Assembly (NCBI RefSeq): GCF_001296045.1
Contig: NZ_LJHS01000012.1
Span: 248,001 to 312,000, forward strand
Reading direction: 5' to 3'
From: Rhizobium sp. AAP43
GTDB lineage: Bacteria; Pseudomonadota; Alphaproteobacteria; Rhizobiales; Rhizobiaceae
Length of the DNA stretch: 64,000 nucleotides
Position numbers and translations under genes: made by a program. Below are positions 7,597 through 19,579 of this stretch, one piece after another. Position 1 is the first letter of the stretch; the number at the start of each line of letters is the position of its first letter. Below the pieces are notes generated by a model that saw only the letters and a list, made by a program, of their open reading frames with translations, was not told where the DNA came from and searched no databases.

Positions 7597-9306
7597 ATGA
7601 CCCTAGTCGGATGGCTGCAGATCAGCCTCTTCTTCCTCACCGTCCTCCTCGTCATCAAACCACTCGGTCTCTACATGGCCCGGGTGTTTTCTGGCGAGCG
7701 GACCTTCCTGTCCCCCGTACTCGGCCGCGTGGAGCGTGACCTCTACAAAGTGAGTGGCATCAACCCCGAGAAGGAGCAGAGCTGGCTCGGCTACACGCTT
7801 GCCATGCTCGCCTTTTCGCTTGCCGGCTTCCTGGCGCTTTATGCCATGCTGCGGCTGCAGGCCTATCTGCCGCTGAACCCGCAAGGCTTCTCCGGCGTGC
7901 CCTCGGATCTCGCCTTCAACACGGCCGTCTCCTTCGTCACCAACACCAACTGGCAGAACTATGCCGGTGAGACGACGATGAGCCATTTCTCTCAGATGGC
8001 CGGCCTCACCGTGCAGAACTTCCTCTCGGCCGCGACCGGCATGGCGCTTGCCGTTACCATTACCCGCGCGCTCGCCCGCTCCAAGGTTGCCACACTCGGC
8101 AACTTCTGGGTCGATATGACGAGAGCCACGCTCTACGTGCTGCTGCCGCTTGCCATCGTCGTTGCACTCGCCTTCGTCGCCATGGGCCTGCCCCAGACGC
8201 TGGATGCATCGGTAACCGCCACGACGCTGGAAGGCGCCAATCAGGTGATTTCGCTTGGGCCCGTCGCCTCCCAGGAAGCGATCAAGCAGCTCGGCACCAA
8301 TGGTGGTGGCTTCTTCAACGTCAATGCCGCACATCCCTTCGAGAACCCGACGGCCTGGTCGAACTATCTCAACATCTTCGCCATGCTGTCGATCTCGGCC
8401 GCCCTAGTCTACACCTTCGGCCAGATGGTCGGAAACCGCCGCCAAGGCTGGGCGCTGATCTCGGCCATGGCGTTCCTGCTGATCACAGGCGTCGCCGTCA
8501 CCTACTGGGCCGAGGCCCAGGGCAATACCATACTGACGGCGATCGGCGTCGATCCGGCACTCGGCAATATGGAAGGCAAGGAAGTCCGCTTCGGCCAGGC
8601 CATGACAGCACTTTATGCGGCGGTAACGACCGGTCTTTCGGATGGCGGCGTCAACGGCATGCACGGCTCGTTTACGGGCCTGGGCGGTCTGGTGCCGATG
8701 TTCCTCATCCAGCTCGGCGAAGTGCTGCCGGGCGGCGTCGGTTCGGGCCTCTATGGCATGCTGGTCTTCGCAATCCTGTCCGTCTTCGTCGCCGGCCTGA
8801 TGGTCGGACGCACGCCGGAATTCCTCGGCAAGAAGATCGAGGGACGCGAGATGAAATTCGCCATGCTCGCCGTGCTCATCCTGCCGCTGGTCATCCTCGG
8901 CTTCACCGCCGTATCGGCCATGCTGCCCTTCGCGGTGGCGAGCATTGGCACGGCTGGCCCGCACGGCCTGTCGGAAATCCTCTATGCCTATACCTCGGCT
9001 GCCGGGAACAACGGCTCGGCTTTCGGTGGCCTCACCGGCAACACGGTCTGGTACAACACTACGCTCGGCATCGCGATGCTGCTTGGCCGCTTCGCCTATG
9101 TCGTGCCGGTCATGGCGATCGCCGGATCGCTCGCTGCCAAGGTGAAGTCGCCCGCTTCCGCCGGCACCTTCCCGACGGACGGCCCGCTCTTCGTCGGCCT
9201 CTTGATCGGCATCATCCTCATTCTCGGCGGCCTGCAATTCCTGCCCGCATTGGTGCTCGGCCCCATAGTCGAACACTTCGCCATGCTCGCCGGCCAGACG
9301 TTCTAA
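7597..9306 (+). CDS. kdpA: Potassium-transporting ATPase subunit A
   Basis: Channel-like K+-binding subunit of the high-affinity Kdp pump, 569 residues and about ten membrane spans. The repeated selectivity-filter-like segments are visible: [44 protein letters not shown]... and [12 protein letters not shown]. The C-terminus [14 protein letters not shown] is typical. The ATG at 7597 follows kdpF closely. Length is close to the E. coli subunit (557). Confidence 0.98.
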   Translation: MTLVGWLQISLFFLTVLLVIKPLGLYMARVFSGERTFLSPVLGRVERDLYKVSGINPEKEQSWLGYTLAMLAFSLAGFLALYAMLRLQAYLPLNPQGFSGVPSDLAFNTAVSFVTNTNWQNYAGETTMSHFSQMAGLTVQNFLSAATGMALAVTITRALARSKVATLGNFWVDMTRATLYVLLPLAIVVALAFVAMGLPQTLDASVTATTLEGANQVISLGPVASQEAIKQLGTNGGGFFNVNAAHPFENPTAWSNYLNIFAMLSISAALVYTFGQMVGNRRQGWALISAMAFLLITGVAVTYWAEAQGNTILTAIGVDPALGNMEGKEVRFGQAMTALYAAVTTGLSDGGVNGMHGSFTGLGGLVPMFLIQLGEVLPGGVGSGLYGMLVFAILSVFVAGLMVGRTPEFLGKKIEGREMKFAMLAVLILPLVILGFTAVSAMLPFAVASIGTAGPHGLSEILYAYTSAAGNNGSAFGGLTGNTVWYNTTLGIAMLLGRFAYVVPVMAIAGSLAAKVKSPASAGTFPTDGPLFVGLLIGIILILGGLQFLPALVLGPIVEHFAMLAGQTF

Positions 9307-9316
9307 AGGACCCATC

Positions 9317-11353
<2,037 letters not shown>

Positions 11354-11355
11354 TC

Positions 11356-11925
11356 ATGCTCAACCATATCAGACCCGCACTCACCCTCGTCATTGCCATG
11401 ACCGCACTCACCGGTCTCGCCTATCCGCTGGCAATCAACGGCGTCGCGCAGGCTGTCATGCCGGCCCAAGCCAATGGCAGCCTGATCGAACGCGACGGCA
11501 AGGTTATCGGCTCAAGCCTGATCGGCCAGAATTTCACCTCCGAACGGTATTTCTGGCCACGCCCTTCGGCAACGGGGCCAGACCCCTATAACGCAGCAGC
11601 CTCGTCCGGCTCCAACCTCGGCACGACCTCGGTCAAGCTGAAGGCGCGCGTGGCGGCCGATGTCGCACGGCTGACCGCAACCGGCATCGCGCAGCCGGTA
11701 CCAGGCGATGCCGTCACCACCTCCGGCTCCGGCCTCGACCCGCATATCTCGCCCGACTTTGCCGAGGCGCAGGTGACGCGGGTGGCGCAGGCGAGGGGGC
11801 TCCAACCGGCAGTTGTTGCAAGCCTCGTCGAGCAGACGATCGAAAAACCCGACTTCGGCGTTATCGGCGAAGCAAGGGTCAATGTGCTAGAGCTCAATCT
11901 GGCGCTCGATGCCCTGAACAGATGA
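11356..11925 (+). CDS. kdpC: Potassium-transporting ATPase subunit C
   Basis: 189-residue accessory subunit with a single N-terminal membrane span (residues about 8-30) and a periplasmic domain. Recognisable motifs are [28 protein letters not shown] and [17 protein letters not shown]. It follows kdpB by 2 bp and is needed for assembly and K+ affinity of the complex. Confidence 0.97.
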   Translation: MLNHIRPALTLVIAMTALTGLAYPLAINGVAQAVMPAQANGSLIERDGKVIGSSLIGQNFTSERYFWPRPSATGPDPYNAAASSGSNLGTTSVKLKARVAADVARLTATGIAQPVPGDAVTTSGSGLDPHISPDFAEAQVTRVAQARGLQPAVVASLVEQTIEKPDFGVIGEARVNVLELNLALDALNR

Positions 11926-11932
11926 GTAGTTG

Positions 11933-14626
11933 ATGGCGGATGACGACCGCAGGGACGACCGGCGTCCCGATCCCGATGCCCTGCTTGCCCTGGCGGATAA
12001 GGACCGCCGGGGCAAGCTGACCGTATTTCTGGGGGCCGCTCCCGGCGTCGGCAAGACCTATGCGATGTTGTCGCGGGCCAGACGCCTGAAGACGGATGGC
12101 ACCGACGTCGTCGTCGGACTGGTCGAGACCCACGGTCGCGGTGAGACGGCAGCCCTGCTCGACGGCCTCGAGATCCTGCCCCGGCGCAGGGTTGCTCATC
12201 GCGGGCGGATGCTCGAGGAGTTCGACCTTGATGCGGCGCTTCAACGGCGTCCCCGGATCGTCATCGTCGACGAGCTCGCCCATTCCAACCCGGAAGACAG
12301 CCGCCATCCGAAGCGCCATCAGGATATCGAGGAACTGATCGCTGCCGGGATCGATGTCTGGACGGCGCTGAACATCCAGCATCTCGAAAGCCTTGCCGAT
12401 CTCGTTGCCCAGATCACCGGCGTCACCGTGCGCGAACGGGTGCCCGACATCGTCCTCAAGCGTGCAGACGAGGTGCTGCTCGTCGACCTCGCGCCCTCGG
12501 AACTGATCGAGCGCCTTAAGGAGGGCAAGGTCTACCTGCCCGAAAGCGCCAACCGCGCTGTCGATCGCTTCTTCCGCCTCGGCAATCTGACGGCCCTGCG
12601 TGAACTTGCGCTGCGCCGCACCGCCGACCGCGTCGACGACCAGATGGTCGATTATCTCAAGCAGAATGCCATCGACGGCCCCTGGGCCACGGGTGAGCGC
12701 CTCATCGTCTGCGTCGGCTCGGATCCCCTCTCGGAAAAGGTGGTGCGGGTCGCGAGCCGCCTGGCCTCCGGTCTCAATGCGCCGTGGCTGGTTGTCTCGA
12801 TCGAGCGGGCCGACCGGGAAGTCGAGACGCCGGAGCGCCTGCAACGCATTGAAACGCTCTTCCGGCTCGCCGAACAGCTGGGCGCCGAAACACGACGCAT
12901 CATCGGCAATGATTTCGTCGAGGAGATCCTCAAGCTCGCCCGCCGTGAGCACGCCACCCAGATCGTCATTGGCACACGGAAACGGAGCCGATGGCAAAAG
13001 CTGTTTTCGCGATCCCTGCCCGATGCGCTGTCCCGAAAGGCGTCCGGCCTCGGCATCCACATTGTCACGCCTGACAATGCGAACCGAGAACGGCGACACA
13101 CCGCGTTCGAACTGCCAAGGCTGGCCGTCATCCAGCACGCCAGCGTGACAGCGCTTGGCCTGGTCGCCTTGACAACGCTTCTGGGCAAGGGAATCGACGC
13201 CTTCGTCGAGCTGCCGAATATCTCCCTGCTCTTCCTTCTCGCGGTTCTCGGTGCGTCTGTGATTGGAGGCTATGCGGCGGCCTTCCTCGCGGCAGCATTC
13301 TCCGCCCTCGCCTACAATTTCTTCTTCATCGATCCCGTCCACACCTTCACGATTGCAGCGCCACACGAGGTTTTCGCGGTCTTCGTTTTCCTGGCCGTCG
13401 CAATGATTGCCGGCGGCTTTGCCTCGCGCATTCGCGAACAGGCAGAGATTGCACGTATTCGCGCGACAGCACTGCAGTCGCTTTTCGACTTTTCCCGTAA
13501 GCTCGCGAGCACGGCCAAGGGCGAAGATGCAATCTGGCTCGCCGTTTCACAGCTGCAGGCAAGTCTCAGACGCAAAGTCGTGCTGCTGGTCCCCCGCGGC
13601 AGCGATCTCGGCCTCGCCGCCGCTTGGCCGCCCGATACCGAACTCGACGTCACGGACTTGACCGCCGCCCGCTGGAGCCATGACAAGCGCGAACCGGCCG
13701 GCCATGGTACAGGCACTCTTCCGAACAGCCGCTTCGAGTTCCGCCCTCTGCTCGGACCACACGGCATCGTCGGTGTCTGCGGCATCGAACATGTGGGCAA
13801 GCGGCTTGACCTCAACGCCGAACGCTCGCTGACCGCGATCCTCGATCAGACGGCCATTGCGCTCGACCGCGCCCGTCTTGCTGACGAAACTGTCGAGCAG
13901 GCAGCAAGGCTGGAAGGCGAGCGCTACCGTGAAGCGTTGCTGTCTTCGATCTCGCACGACCTGCGCACGCCGCTGGCGACGATAACGGGCGCCGTTACCG
14001 GCCTTCGCCAACTCGGCGAACGGATGACGCCGGAAAACCGCGACGACCTTCTGCAGTCGATCGAGGAGGAAAGCGGCCGCATGAGCCGTTTCATCGCCAA
14101 CCTCCTCGACATGACCCGGATCGAGGCAGGCACGCTCAAGCCGAAACGTGACTGGGTCGATGTCGCCGATGTCGTGCAGTCGGCCGTCGAGCGGACCCGC
14201 AAGCATGCGCCTGGACGACTGATCGAGATCGGGCTTGCAGCGGACTTGCCGCTGATAAGGGGCGATAGCGTGCTCTTGGGTCAGGTGCTGTTCAACTTGC
14301 TGGACAATGCCGTGAAATACGGCGGCGAAGAGCCGATCAACGTTTATGCCCGCCGTGACGGCAAGGATGTGCTGATTTCGGTGACCGATCTTGGACGTGG
14401 CATCCCCCCCGAAGATCTGGACCGCATCTTTGAAAAATTCTATCGCAGGGGTAAGCCTGACGGCCGTGCACCCGGAACAGGCCTTGGCCTTTCCATTGCC
14501 CGAGGCTTTGTCGAGGCAATGGAGGGCACGATCCATGCGGAAAGCCCGGCACTCAAGAGGCGCGGCACGCGGATCATCATGCGTTTCCGGCAAGCCGAAA
14601 AGACGTCTAGGACAGAGCCGAAATGA
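11933..14626 (+). CDS. kdpD: Osmosensitive K+ channel sensor histidine kinase KdpD
   Basis: Sensor kinase that activates KdpE when potassium is scarce. In order it has an N-terminal KdpD domain with GAAPGVGKT and VDELAHSN Walker motifs, a universal-stress-protein-like domain, four closely spaced membrane spans (about residues 405-500), a GAF-like linker, a dimerisation box SISHDLRTPL with phospho-acceptor His675, and an HATPase domain (NLLDNAVKYG, GRGIPPEDLDRIFEKFYR, GTGLGLSIA). The ATG at 11933 is preferred to a TTG 3 bp earlier. It begins 7 bp after kdpC and overlaps kdpE by 4 bp. Confidence 0.97.
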   Translation: MADDDRRDDRRPDPDALLALADKDRRGKLTVFLGAAPGVGKTYAMLSRARRLKTDGTDVVVGLVETHGRGETAALLDGLEILPRRRVAHRGRMLEEFDLDAALQRRPRIVIVDELAHSNPEDSRHPKRHQDIEELIAAGIDVWTALNIQHLESLADLVAQITGVTVRERVPDIVLKRADEVLLVDLAPSELIERLKEGKVYLPESANRAVDRFFRLGNLTALRELALRRTADRVDDQMVDYLKQNAIDGPWATGERLIVCVGSDPLSEKVVRVASRLASGLNAPWLVVSIERADREVETPERLQRIETLFRLAEQLGAETRRIIGNDFVEEILKLARREHATQIVIGTRKRSRWQKLFSRSLPDALSRKASGLGIHIVTPDNANRERRHTAFELPRLAVIQHASVTALGLVALTTLLGKGIDAFVELPNISLLFLLAVLGASVIGGYAAAFLAAAFSALAYNFFFIDPVHTFTIAAPHEVFAVFVFLAVAMIAGGFASRIREQAEIARIRATALQSLFDFSRKLASTAKGEDAIWLAVSQLQASLRRKVVLLVPRGSDLGLAAAWPPDTELDVTDLTAARWSHDKREPAGHGTGTLPNSRFEFRPLLGPHGIVGVCGIEHVGKRLDLNAERSLTAILDQTAIALDRARLADETVEQAARLEGERYREALLSSISHDLRTPLATITGAVTGLRQLGERMTPENRDDLLQSIEEESGRMSRFIANLLDMTRIEAGTLKPKRDWVDVADVVQSAVERTRKHAPGRLIEIGLAADLPLIRGDSVLLGQVLFNLLDNAVKYGGEEPINVYARRDGKDVLISVTDLGRGIPPEDLDRIFEKFYRRGKPDGRAPGTGLGLSIARGFVEAMEGTIHAESPALKRRGTRIIMRFRQAEKTSRTEPK

Positions 14627-15312
14627 TCCAGTCCCGCATCCTCGTTGTCGACGACGAACCCCAGATCCAGCGTTTTCTCAAGCCTTCCCTGACCGCAGCC
14701 GGCTACGAGGTGCTGGAAGCGGGCACCGGCGCGGAAGCATTGAAATCCGTGGCCACCCAAGCCCCCGACCTCGTCATCCTTGATCTTGGCCTGCCGGACA
14801 TGGACGGCAAGGAGGTGATCGCGAGCCTCCGCGGCTGGTCGGACATCCCGATTATCATCCTGTCCGCGCGTGACCGGGAGAGCGAAAAAATTGCGGCGCT
14901 CGATCTCGGTGCCGACGACTATGTCGAGAAGCCCTTCAGCATCGGCGAACTGACGGCCCGCATGCGCACCGCGCTGCGCCATCGCGGACGCCCGGAAGCG
15001 ATCCCGACGGTAATGGAGGTTGATGGCCTGACGATCGATCCGGTCAGACGTCTCGTATTACGCGCCGGTGAGACCGTGCATCTGACGCCAAAGGAATATG
15101 ATCTGCTGCTGTTGCTGGCTCGACATGCCGGCCGCGTTGTCACCCATCGAACCTTGCTGACATCGGTCTGGGGACCGGCCCACGGCGACGATCTGCACTA
15201 TCTCCGCGTCTTCATCGGCCAGTTGCGCCAGAAGATCGAACGGGACCCGACAGAACCCCGGATCGTACGCACCGAGCCCGGCGTGGGTTATCGGATGACC
15301 GAGCCGGATTGA
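14623..15312 (+). CDS. kdpE: KDP operon response regulator KdpE
   Basis: OmpR-type response regulator of 229 residues. The receiver domain shows the acidic pair VVDDEP, phospho-acceptor in VILDLGLPDMDG and LSARDRE; the C-terminal winged helix shows LTPKEYDLLLLLARHAG and YLRVFIGQLRQKIE. It activates the kdp promoter when phosphorylated by KdpD. The ATGA overlap with kdpD and position at the end of the operon are standard. Confidence 0.97.
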   Translation: MIQSRILVVDDEPQIQRFLKPSLTAAGYEVLEAGTGAEALKSVATQAPDLVILDLGLPDMDGKEVIASLRGWSDIPIIILSARDRESEKIAALDLGADDYVEKPFSIGELTARMRTALRHRGRPEAIPTVMEVDGLTIDPVRRLVLRAGETVHLTPKEYDLLLLLARHAGRVVTHRTLLTSVWGPAHGDDLHYLRVFIGQLRQKIERDPTEPRIVRTEPGVGYRMTEPD

Positions 15313-15335
15313 GGCTTCAGCGGACGAGACAAGTC

Positions 15336-15367
15336 GGCCCGCAACGCCGACAGGGGCGGTGCGGGCC
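15336..15367. terminator. Hairpin between kdpE and chemoreceptor gene
   Basis: ggcccgca and tgcgggcc arms (8 bp) flank a GC-rich interior that can pair further. It occupies the 79-bp space between two converging genes, where a shared terminator is expected. No clear T-tract follows, so the call is tentative. Confidence 0.4.
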
Positions 15368-15391
15368 TGAAGTTTCAGCGCGAAAACGGTA

Positions 15392-17641
15392 TCAGGCAGC
15401 CTGACGACGGCCAGGCTGGCGCGACGCTGTGCCAGCGGAACCGGCGCCACGCATTTCGAAGCGCTCAAGCAACTGCGAGAGACGCGCACTTTCTTGCGCC
15501 AGGGTCGCTCCAGCCGCATTCATCTCTTCTACCATGGCCGCATTCTGCTGGGTCATCTGATCCATATGGTTGACCGAGGTATTGATTTCGGAGAGCCCTG
15601 AAGCCTGCTCCTTGGCAGCCGTGGCAATCGCTTCCATATGCTGATTGATTGCTGTCACGAGATCGGCAATCTCACTCAGGCCAGCTCCGGTATCATTGAC
15701 AAGATTGACACCCTGCGTCACCGCAGCCTCGGAGTTCCCGATCAGGAGCTTAATCTCCTTGGCCGCATTGGCCGAGCGTTGTGCAAGCTCGCGCACTTCC
15801 TGAGCAACAACGGCAAAGCCCTTGCCTGCATCACCGGCACGTGCGGCCTCAACACCCGCATTCAGCGCCAGAAGGTTCGTCTGGAAGGCGATTTCGTCGA
15901 TCACGCCGATGATGTTGGTGATCTGGCTGGAGGCCATTTCAATCTTCTTCATCGCTTCCACGGCGTTCGACACGACTTCACTGGACGACGACGCACGCGT
16001 GCTGGCATGGCGCACGATCTCGCGGGCTTCGCTTGCCCGTTCCGAGGTCTGCTTGACGTTGGTGGTGACTTCCTCAAGCGCGGCGGCCGTTTCCTCAAGC
16101 GAGGCCGCCTGCTGCTCCGTGCGCTTCGACAGCTGATCGGATGCCATCGAGATTTCGCCACTGCCACTGCGAACGCTGAGTGCGGATTGGCTGACACCTT
16201 CCAGCGCATCGCGAAGCTGGCGAACCGAGCTGTTGAAGTCGTGACGCAGGGATTCGAACTGCGCGCTGAATACCTCGTTGATCTCGCAGGCGAGGTTCCC
16301 CGATGCCAAAGCCTGCAGGCCGCGTGCAAGCCCAGAAGTCGCCTGCGTCAGACGCTCTTCCGCTTCGCGCTCGGCCTTCTCCTGGAACGCAATCCGCTCC
16401 ACTTCAGCCATTTTGCGGCTTTCCTCGGCCTCGGCCTCCAGCGTCTTGTTGTGAAGGGCCGCCTCCTTGAACACCTCAACGGCGCGCGCCATTTCACCGA
16501 TCTCGTCCGAACGGCCGGATGCCGGAACAGCAACAGCCAGATCGCCACCCGCCAGTTTACGCATCACGCTTGTCAGCTGTGCAATCGGATTGGCGATGCG
16601 GAAGATGACCATCAGGATGCCGGCGATCGACAGCGCGAGCGTCATCACCATTGCAACGCCGTAGATCAGGATCGATTGGGTCGAGGACGCTACATTGGCG
16701 GCCGTGACGACATTCATCTGGTCAAGCGACTTTTGCGCGATGTCGGCAAGCGAGGCCTGCGCGGGTGCTGCCGGCTTGCGCCATGCATCAACCGCCATGT
16801 CCATCGGCTGGCCAGCTTCGAAAGCCGCCAGCGCAGCCGCCTTCTGCTCGGCATAGGCGCCGCCGAAATAGGTGCTTTCGGCAACCTTGTACTGCTCGAC
16901 GATCGACGCCGGGACGGAGGGACCCTTGACGATCTGCGACACGAGATTCCATGCAAATCCGACCTTGCCGTCGTGAACTGCGATTTCCGAGAGCTTGGCC
17001 GCAGTGAGCGGCTCCTTGGCAATGATTGCACCAACCAGCGTCGAGTTCGCCGAACCGCCATAGGTACGCATGGACCAGCCAAGCGCACGAAGCTGCGTGA
17101 ACATCATCAGTTGCGGATTGCGTGCCGCAATGACGACTTCCACGGCATTCGACGCTGCCTCGAGATCGGCCAGCATTTGATCGGCAAGCGCCAGCACCTG
17201 TTTCGTCAGGTCCGGGTCGCGGCTTGCGACCGGCTTCTGAAACGCGGCGTCGATCTGGGAACGAAACGAAACCCACCGTCCATAGGCATCCATTAGGGGG
17301 ACAATGGACCGGCTGAGCTCGTCAGAGCCGATTTCCTCTGACAATGCCTTCACGGCATCGAATGCGGGATCCACTGCCTTACGGCCTTCCTGAAGGTTCG
17401 TCAGGCTTGACTGGATATCCGCCGGCTCGAGCTTGGAGGCAGAGGACGCCGCGCCACGCTCACCGCGCAGGCCGAGCAGCGCATCAAACAGCCGGGCGTC
17501 AAGCTGTGCGAGTTGTGACAGTTCTGTCGAACTGCGATAAACCGCGACCTCCTGCAGCAAGAGACGCCCGACGAGGCCAATAACCGCCAGGCTCAAGGCC
17601 GCAAAGGCCAGGATGAGAGTATGTTTGATGGATATTTTCAT
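15392..17641 (-). CDS. Methyl-accepting chemotaxis protein
   Basis: 749-residue transmembrane chemoreceptor. It has one N-terminal span (residues 7-29), a periplasmic helical domain containing LRGERGAASS, reminiscent of NIT-type nitrate/nitrite sensing bundles, a second span (about 320-342), a HAMP domain (FRIANPIAQLTSVMRKLAGGDL), and a signalling tip EIAFQTNLLALNAGVEAARAG. There is no C-terminal NWETF-like tether; the tail ends RRQAA. ATG 17641 gives the normal charged start MKISIKH; a TTG 12 bp upstream is weaker. Ligand unknown. It is a stand-alone gene with no che genes in the window. Confidence 0.93.
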   Translation of the reverse strand: MKISIKHTLILAFAALSLAVIGLVGRLLLQEVAVYRSSTELSQLAQLDARLFDALLGLRGERGAASSASKLEPADIQSSLTNLQEGRKAVDPAFDAVKALSEEIGSDELSRSIVPLMDAYGRWVSFRSQIDAAFQKPVASRDPDLTKQVLALADQMLADLEAASNAVEVVIAARNPQLMMFTQLRALGWSMRTYGGSANSTLVGAIIAKEPLTAAKLSEIAVHDGKVGFAWNLVSQIVKGPSVPASIVEQYKVAESTYFGGAYAEQKAAALAAFEAGQPMDMAVDAWRKPAAPAQASLADIAQKSLDQMNVVTAANVASSTQSILIYGVAMVMTLALSIAGILMVIFRIANPIAQLTSVMRKLAGGDLAVAVPASGRSDEIGEMARAVEVFKEAALHNKTLEAEAEESRKMAEVERIAFQEKAEREAEERLTQATSGLARGLQALASGNLACEINEVFSAQFESLRHDFNSSVRQLRDALEGVSQSALSVRSGSGEISMASDQLSKRTEQQAASLEETAAALEEVTTNVKQTSERASEAREIVRHASTRASSSSEVVSNAVEAMKKIEMASSQITNIIGVIDEIAFQTNLLALNAGVEAARAGDAGKGFAVVAQEVRELAQRSANAAKEIKLLIGNSEAAVTQGVNLVNDTGAGLSEIADLVTAINQHMEAIATAAKEQASGLSEINTSVNHMDQMTQQNAAMVEEMNAAGATLAQESARLSQLLERFEMRGAGSAGTASRQPGRRQAA

Positions 17642-18026
17642 AAGGGTTCCCAAGACGCTGCCTGCTTGACCGAAGCCTCATACGCCACGGGCAAATCATA
17701 CAAGTTTGAACCAACTTGTCATGATGAGATAAAAAGTCGATTAACCGAAGCAGGCGCTGGCGTCGGAATGGATCGGGACATTGACGTTTCCGACAGCACA
17801 TGCACCAAACCGGAATGATTTTCGGCAAGAATGAGCCACAATTTCCGGCATATCGAAAGACCGGGGACAGAAACCCCATATGCGCCCTCTGCGACCCGCC
17901 TTCACTCGGTTCGCTGATTGCGGGTTGCCATGCTTTGAACGCTGCTATGCCTGGAGCCGAATGGCTTGATCCGCAGGCTGCCGCCCAACGTAGTCGGTTT
18001 GTACTCACAATGCGGGGCATGACGTT
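17642..18026. other. Intergenic region without identified gene
   Basis: 385 bp separating divergently transcribed genes. It must hold both promoters. A GGAAT...CGTT pair (about 17766-17789) only loosely resembles a stress-sigma promoter and is not claimed. No RNA gene or repeat was seen. Confidence 0.5.
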
Positions 18027-19235
18027 TTGAATACATATCCTTCTGCCAGGGCTGATGCGCAGTTCCCGCTTAAACGAGCGTCGGCGCTTGCGCGGCTTGA
18101 CGCATTCGCGCCAGTCGCAGGCGCCGCTTATGGCAAACTGAGAAATCTCGACCGGGGGCCTGGGCAACACGAACATGTCTCGCGACTTTCAGCGAGCCTG
18201 AGACGCCGCGTGATAAGCGAGGTAGATACCATCAAAAGAGTGCTGTCTCTGCACGGGGTTGGGCACGCGGAAAAATTCATCAGCGAAATCTTCTGGCGAA
18301 CCTACTGGAAAGGCTGGCTTGAACAGCGCTCCAGCCTCTGGCTCGACTATGAGCGTCTGGTCGAGAGGGAAATGCAATCACTTGAGGCTGATGGTGCACG
18401 ATCGCGCCGTTACCGAGACGCCACAGATGCGCGCACCGGGATCGATTGTTTCGATGGGTGGACCAAGGAACTCCTGTCAACCGGGTATCTGCACAATTGG
18501 TCACGGATGCAGTTTGCATCGATCTGGATCTTCACGCTTGGCCTGCCATGGGCGCTTGGAGCCGAGTTCATGCGGCTCCACCTCATCGATGGGGACCCGG
18601 CTTCCAACACCCTTTCATGGCGCTGGGTCGCGGGGCTTCATACGATTGGAAAAGCCTATCTGGCGGATGCCGAGAAAATAAAGGCGATGACAAATGGACG
18701 GTTTGCGCCTGTAGGTCTGGCCCGACAGGCGCGAATTCCGATCGAAGAGATCGTCGTTCCCGCACCGTCATCACCACGACCGGCACCCCCCGTGGACGAG
18801 AAAGTTGAGAGCCTGCTCTTGCTGTCTGTCGAGGATCTTTCACTCGAGACCCTTCCGGAGTTATCGGGCCTGCAGGTATCCGCCATTGCCTATCTCTCGG
18901 GCACGGATCCCTATGACAGCGCCGCACTCGATGATGCGGTTTTGCGGGCCCAAGCTCGTTGGCCGAACGCCGAACGCCTGGGAGTGTATTCAGACGCAAC
19001 GACCGCCGCCGCGCGCGCTCAAGGCTGCCGCCAGGTGGTGACAGGCTTTGTCACTGTCGGACCAACCGTGCCGCACGCCGAAACGGTCAGACGATCTGCG
19101 GAGCAACACCAGATGATATGGACCGAGCATGTCAGGGCATGGGATCGTCAGGCCTGGCCGCATTGCCGAAAGGGCTTTTTTGCACTCAAGGAGAAGATCC
19201 CGGCATTGCTGCGGTCTGCGGGGCTGACGGCATGA
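18027..19235 (+). CDS. Photolyase/cryptochrome-like FAD-binding protein lacking the N-terminal antenna domain
   Basis: 402 residues that begin directly with the helical FAD-binding half of photolyases: FISEIFWRTYWKGWLE, GYLHNWSRMQFASIWIFTLGLPW and DGDPASNTLSWRWVAG (about residues 85-210) match the flavin pocket. The Rossmann-like antenna domain that normally comes first is absent; instead about 190 residues follow, including a Pro-rich linker and an alpha/beta-looking segment. DNA repair activity is therefore uncertain; a light or redox sensing role is possible. The start is a TTG, since no ATG gives the conserved RASALARLDAF beginning. It overlaps the next gene by 4 bp, forming a coupled trio. 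Confidence 0.82.
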   Translation: MNTYPSARADAQFPLKRASALARLDAFAPVAGAAYGKLRNLDRGPGQHEHVSRLSASLRRRVISEVDTIKRVLSLHGVGHAEKFISEIFWRTYWKGWLEQRSSLWLDYERLVEREMQSLEADGARSRRYRDATDARTGIDCFDGWTKELLSTGYLHNWSRMQFASIWIFTLGLPWALGAEFMRLHLIDGDPASNTLSWRWVAGLHTIGKAYLADAEKIKAMTNGRFAPVGLARQARIPIEEIVVPAPSSPRPAPPVDEKVESLLLLSVEDLSLETLPELSGLQVSAIAYLSGTDPYDSAALDDAVLRAQARWPNAERLGVYSDATTAAARAQGCRQVVTGFVTVGPTVPHAETVRRSAEQHQMIWTEHVRAWDRQAWPHCRKGFFALKEKIPALLRSAGLTA

Positions 19236-19579
19236 CCCAACTGGTCAAGGTGTGGTTTGATAGCAGCTGCCCTCTTTGCCTGCGCGAAATCGCGCTGATG
19301 CGACGGCTCGATCGCAAAAATGCGATCCAGTTCATTGACGCCTGCGATCCGACAAACGCCTGCCCCCTGGACCGCGCTGAGATCCTTGCTCGCTTCCATG
19401 CAGAGGCGAACGGCATGCTCTATTCCGGTGCTGCGGCCTTCGCGGCCATGTGGCGGGCAATCCCCATTCTGCGCCCGCTTGGCCTGATCGCCGGCTGGGC
19501 ACCGATGACACCACTCTTTGAACGCGCCTATCGCGGCTTTTTGCGCATTCGCCCCCGTTTGCAGGCGCTATTACGATGA
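19232..19579 (+). CDS. DCC/DUF393-family thiol-disulfide oxidoreductase-like protein
   Basis: 115 residues with the family signature near the N-terminus, VWFDSSCPLCLREIALM (DxxCPxC, a thioredoxin-like cysteine pair), followed by FIDACDP and a hydrophobic helix IPILRPLGLIAGW. Members are presumed thiol-disulfide oxidoreductases of unknown substrate, frequently beside photolyase or membrane-lipid genes. The ATG at 19232 overlaps the stop of the FAD protein, and its own end overlaps the kinase gene by 4 bp, so the three proteins are co-translated. Confidence 0.85.
   Translation: MTQLVKVWFDSSCPLCLREIALMRRLDRKNAIQFIDACDPTNACPLDRAEILARFHAEANGMLYSGAAAFAAMWRAIPILRPLGLIAGWAPMTPLFERAYRGFLRIRPRLQALLR

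Noticed and set aside
17766..17789. GGAAT...CGTT pair upstream of the photolyase-like gene as an EcfG promoter
   Set aside because: The -35 has a mismatch at its last base and the spacing is short; the distance to the gene is also about 240 bp.
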